Shown: positions 63,546-64,000 of the stretch, piece after piece
Position numbering within the stretch: the stretch's first letter is position 1
Layout: the number at the start of each line of letters is the position of its first letter
From: CAXXOK01 sp963674895
GTDB taxonomy: Bacteria; Bacillota; Clostridia; Christensenellales; Aristaeellaceae
DNA: 64,000 nt
Assembly (NCBI GenBank): GCA_963674895.2
Contig: CAXXCY010000002.1
Location: forward strand, 310,001 to 374,000
Direction of reading: 5' to 3'
Translations under genes and position numbers: made by a program
The notes under the pieces: model-generated
What the model was told of the DNA's origin: nothing
Databases searched by the model: none
Seen by the model: only the letters and a program-made list of their open reading frames with translations

Positions 63546-64000
63546 ATGACGAAGCAGACGATCCTTGAAAAGGCGCTGGCGCTTTTTATGGAAAAGGGCT
63601 ACGAGGGCGCCAGCATGCAGGATATTGCAGACGCCACGGGGATTCGCAAGGCGTCGGTCTATGCGCATTTCCAGGGAAAGGAAAGCATATTTTTTGCGGT
63701 ATTTGAGGATATCCTGGCGGAGTATGTCCGCGTGATCGGGGAGACGACCGCGGCGCAGGGCGGCGAAAGCGCGCCCGCGCAGTTGGAGCGGATGTTTATG
63801 GAATTTATCCTGTATTGCTTCCGAAACCCGAAAATGTATTTCTGGGACCGCTATTTCTACTATCCGCCCGCGTTTATCGCCGGGTATATGCAGCAAAAAA
63901 CGCAGGAAACGCAAGGGCAGTTTCTGGACGGCATTACCCGCTGTATAGAGCGCGGCATACGGAAAGGGGAAATCCGGCGGCAATCCGCGGCGGATGCGGC
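63546..64000 (+). CDS. TetR-family transcriptional regulator (3' end outside window)
   Basis: The first 151 residues are inside the window, with no stop before the edge. The N-terminus MTKQTILEKALALFMEKGYE then GASMQDIADATGIRKASVYA is a textbook TetR HTH, with AHFQGKESIF following. The ligand-binding half starts near residue 50 and includes the aromatic-rich FWDRYFYYPP stretch, unusual enough to suggest a lipophilic effector. AAGGAG precedes the ATG. Autoregulation through the operator at 63493-63508 is likely. Confidence 0.93.
   Translation, partial: MTKQTILEKALALFMEKGYEGASMQDIADATGIRKASVYAHFQGKESIFFAVFEDILAEYVRVIGETTAAQGGESAPAQLERMFMEFILYCFRNPKMYFWDRYFYYPPAFIAGYMQQKTQETQGQFLDGITRCIERGIRKGEIRRQSAADA

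Overview
The window is GC-rich (visibly about 60% G+C) DNA from a low-complexity-envelope Gram-positive type of bacterium, most likely an anaerobic member of the Clostridia with a high-GC genome (Christensenellales/Oscillospirales-like). The reasons are strong GGAGG ribosome sites, ATGA-coupled operons, a glycyl radical enzyme (strict anaerobic chemistry), BceAB/VraFG-style ABC-two-component genes, a DUF3048 protein and many small GNAT enzymes. This placement is inference; no 16S gene is present.

Region 1 (1-11665) is a catabolic cluster: the end of what is probably a solute-binding protein, an attenuator-like hairpin, a complete Opp/Dpp-type ABC importer (two permeases, two ATPases), an N-acetylneuraminate-lyase-like aldolase, a glycyl radical activating enzyme, a glycyl radical enzyme (GRE) and an FAD-dependent oxidoreductase, almost all translationally coupled. 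A convergent AraC regulator and a divergent MFS transporter follow. The GRE carries Cys-Asn-Trp where known eliminases carry Cys-x-Glu, so its reaction is not one I can name. This is the best candidate in the window for an undescribed pathway.

Region 2 (11685-33380) lies almost entirely on the minus strand. It holds an FtsX-type ABC exporter with a response regulator and a histidine kinase lacking membrane segments, a WYL regulator, a nitroreductase, glycerate kinase, a tautomerase, a membrane alpha/beta hydrolase, an XRE-regulated ABC-2 transporter, several acetyltransferases, and a CrcB fluoride channel behind a recognisable fluoride riboswitch. Region 3 (33558-46802) is a mixed accessory stretch: secreted proteins, a DUF3048 protein, a 2-hydroxyacid dehydrogenase, an EFR1-type ferredoxin/flavodoxin, a LysR-APC permease pair, an arginase-family protein with an altered metal-ligand motif, PhzF, AraC-GyrI, a CDP-alcohol phosphatidyltransferase and others.

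Region 4 (46940-49043) is an AT-rich single-gene island encoding an AAA ATPase with a TOPRIM-like C-terminus, next to tRNA-Leu(CAA); it is a likely defence gene. Region 5 (49161-51839) has katG and a DUF454 protein. Region 6 (51920-63280) is one long operon behind a near-consensus promoter. It encodes an Mrp/MBH-type cation antiporter in the gene order E-F-G-DUF4040-B-C-D, then four more proton-channel-like NuoL/M/MrpA/D homologues, the last two being a tandem 681-residue pair. No hydrogenase or other redox module follows; the window closes with a TetR gene behind its own promoter and palindromic operator.
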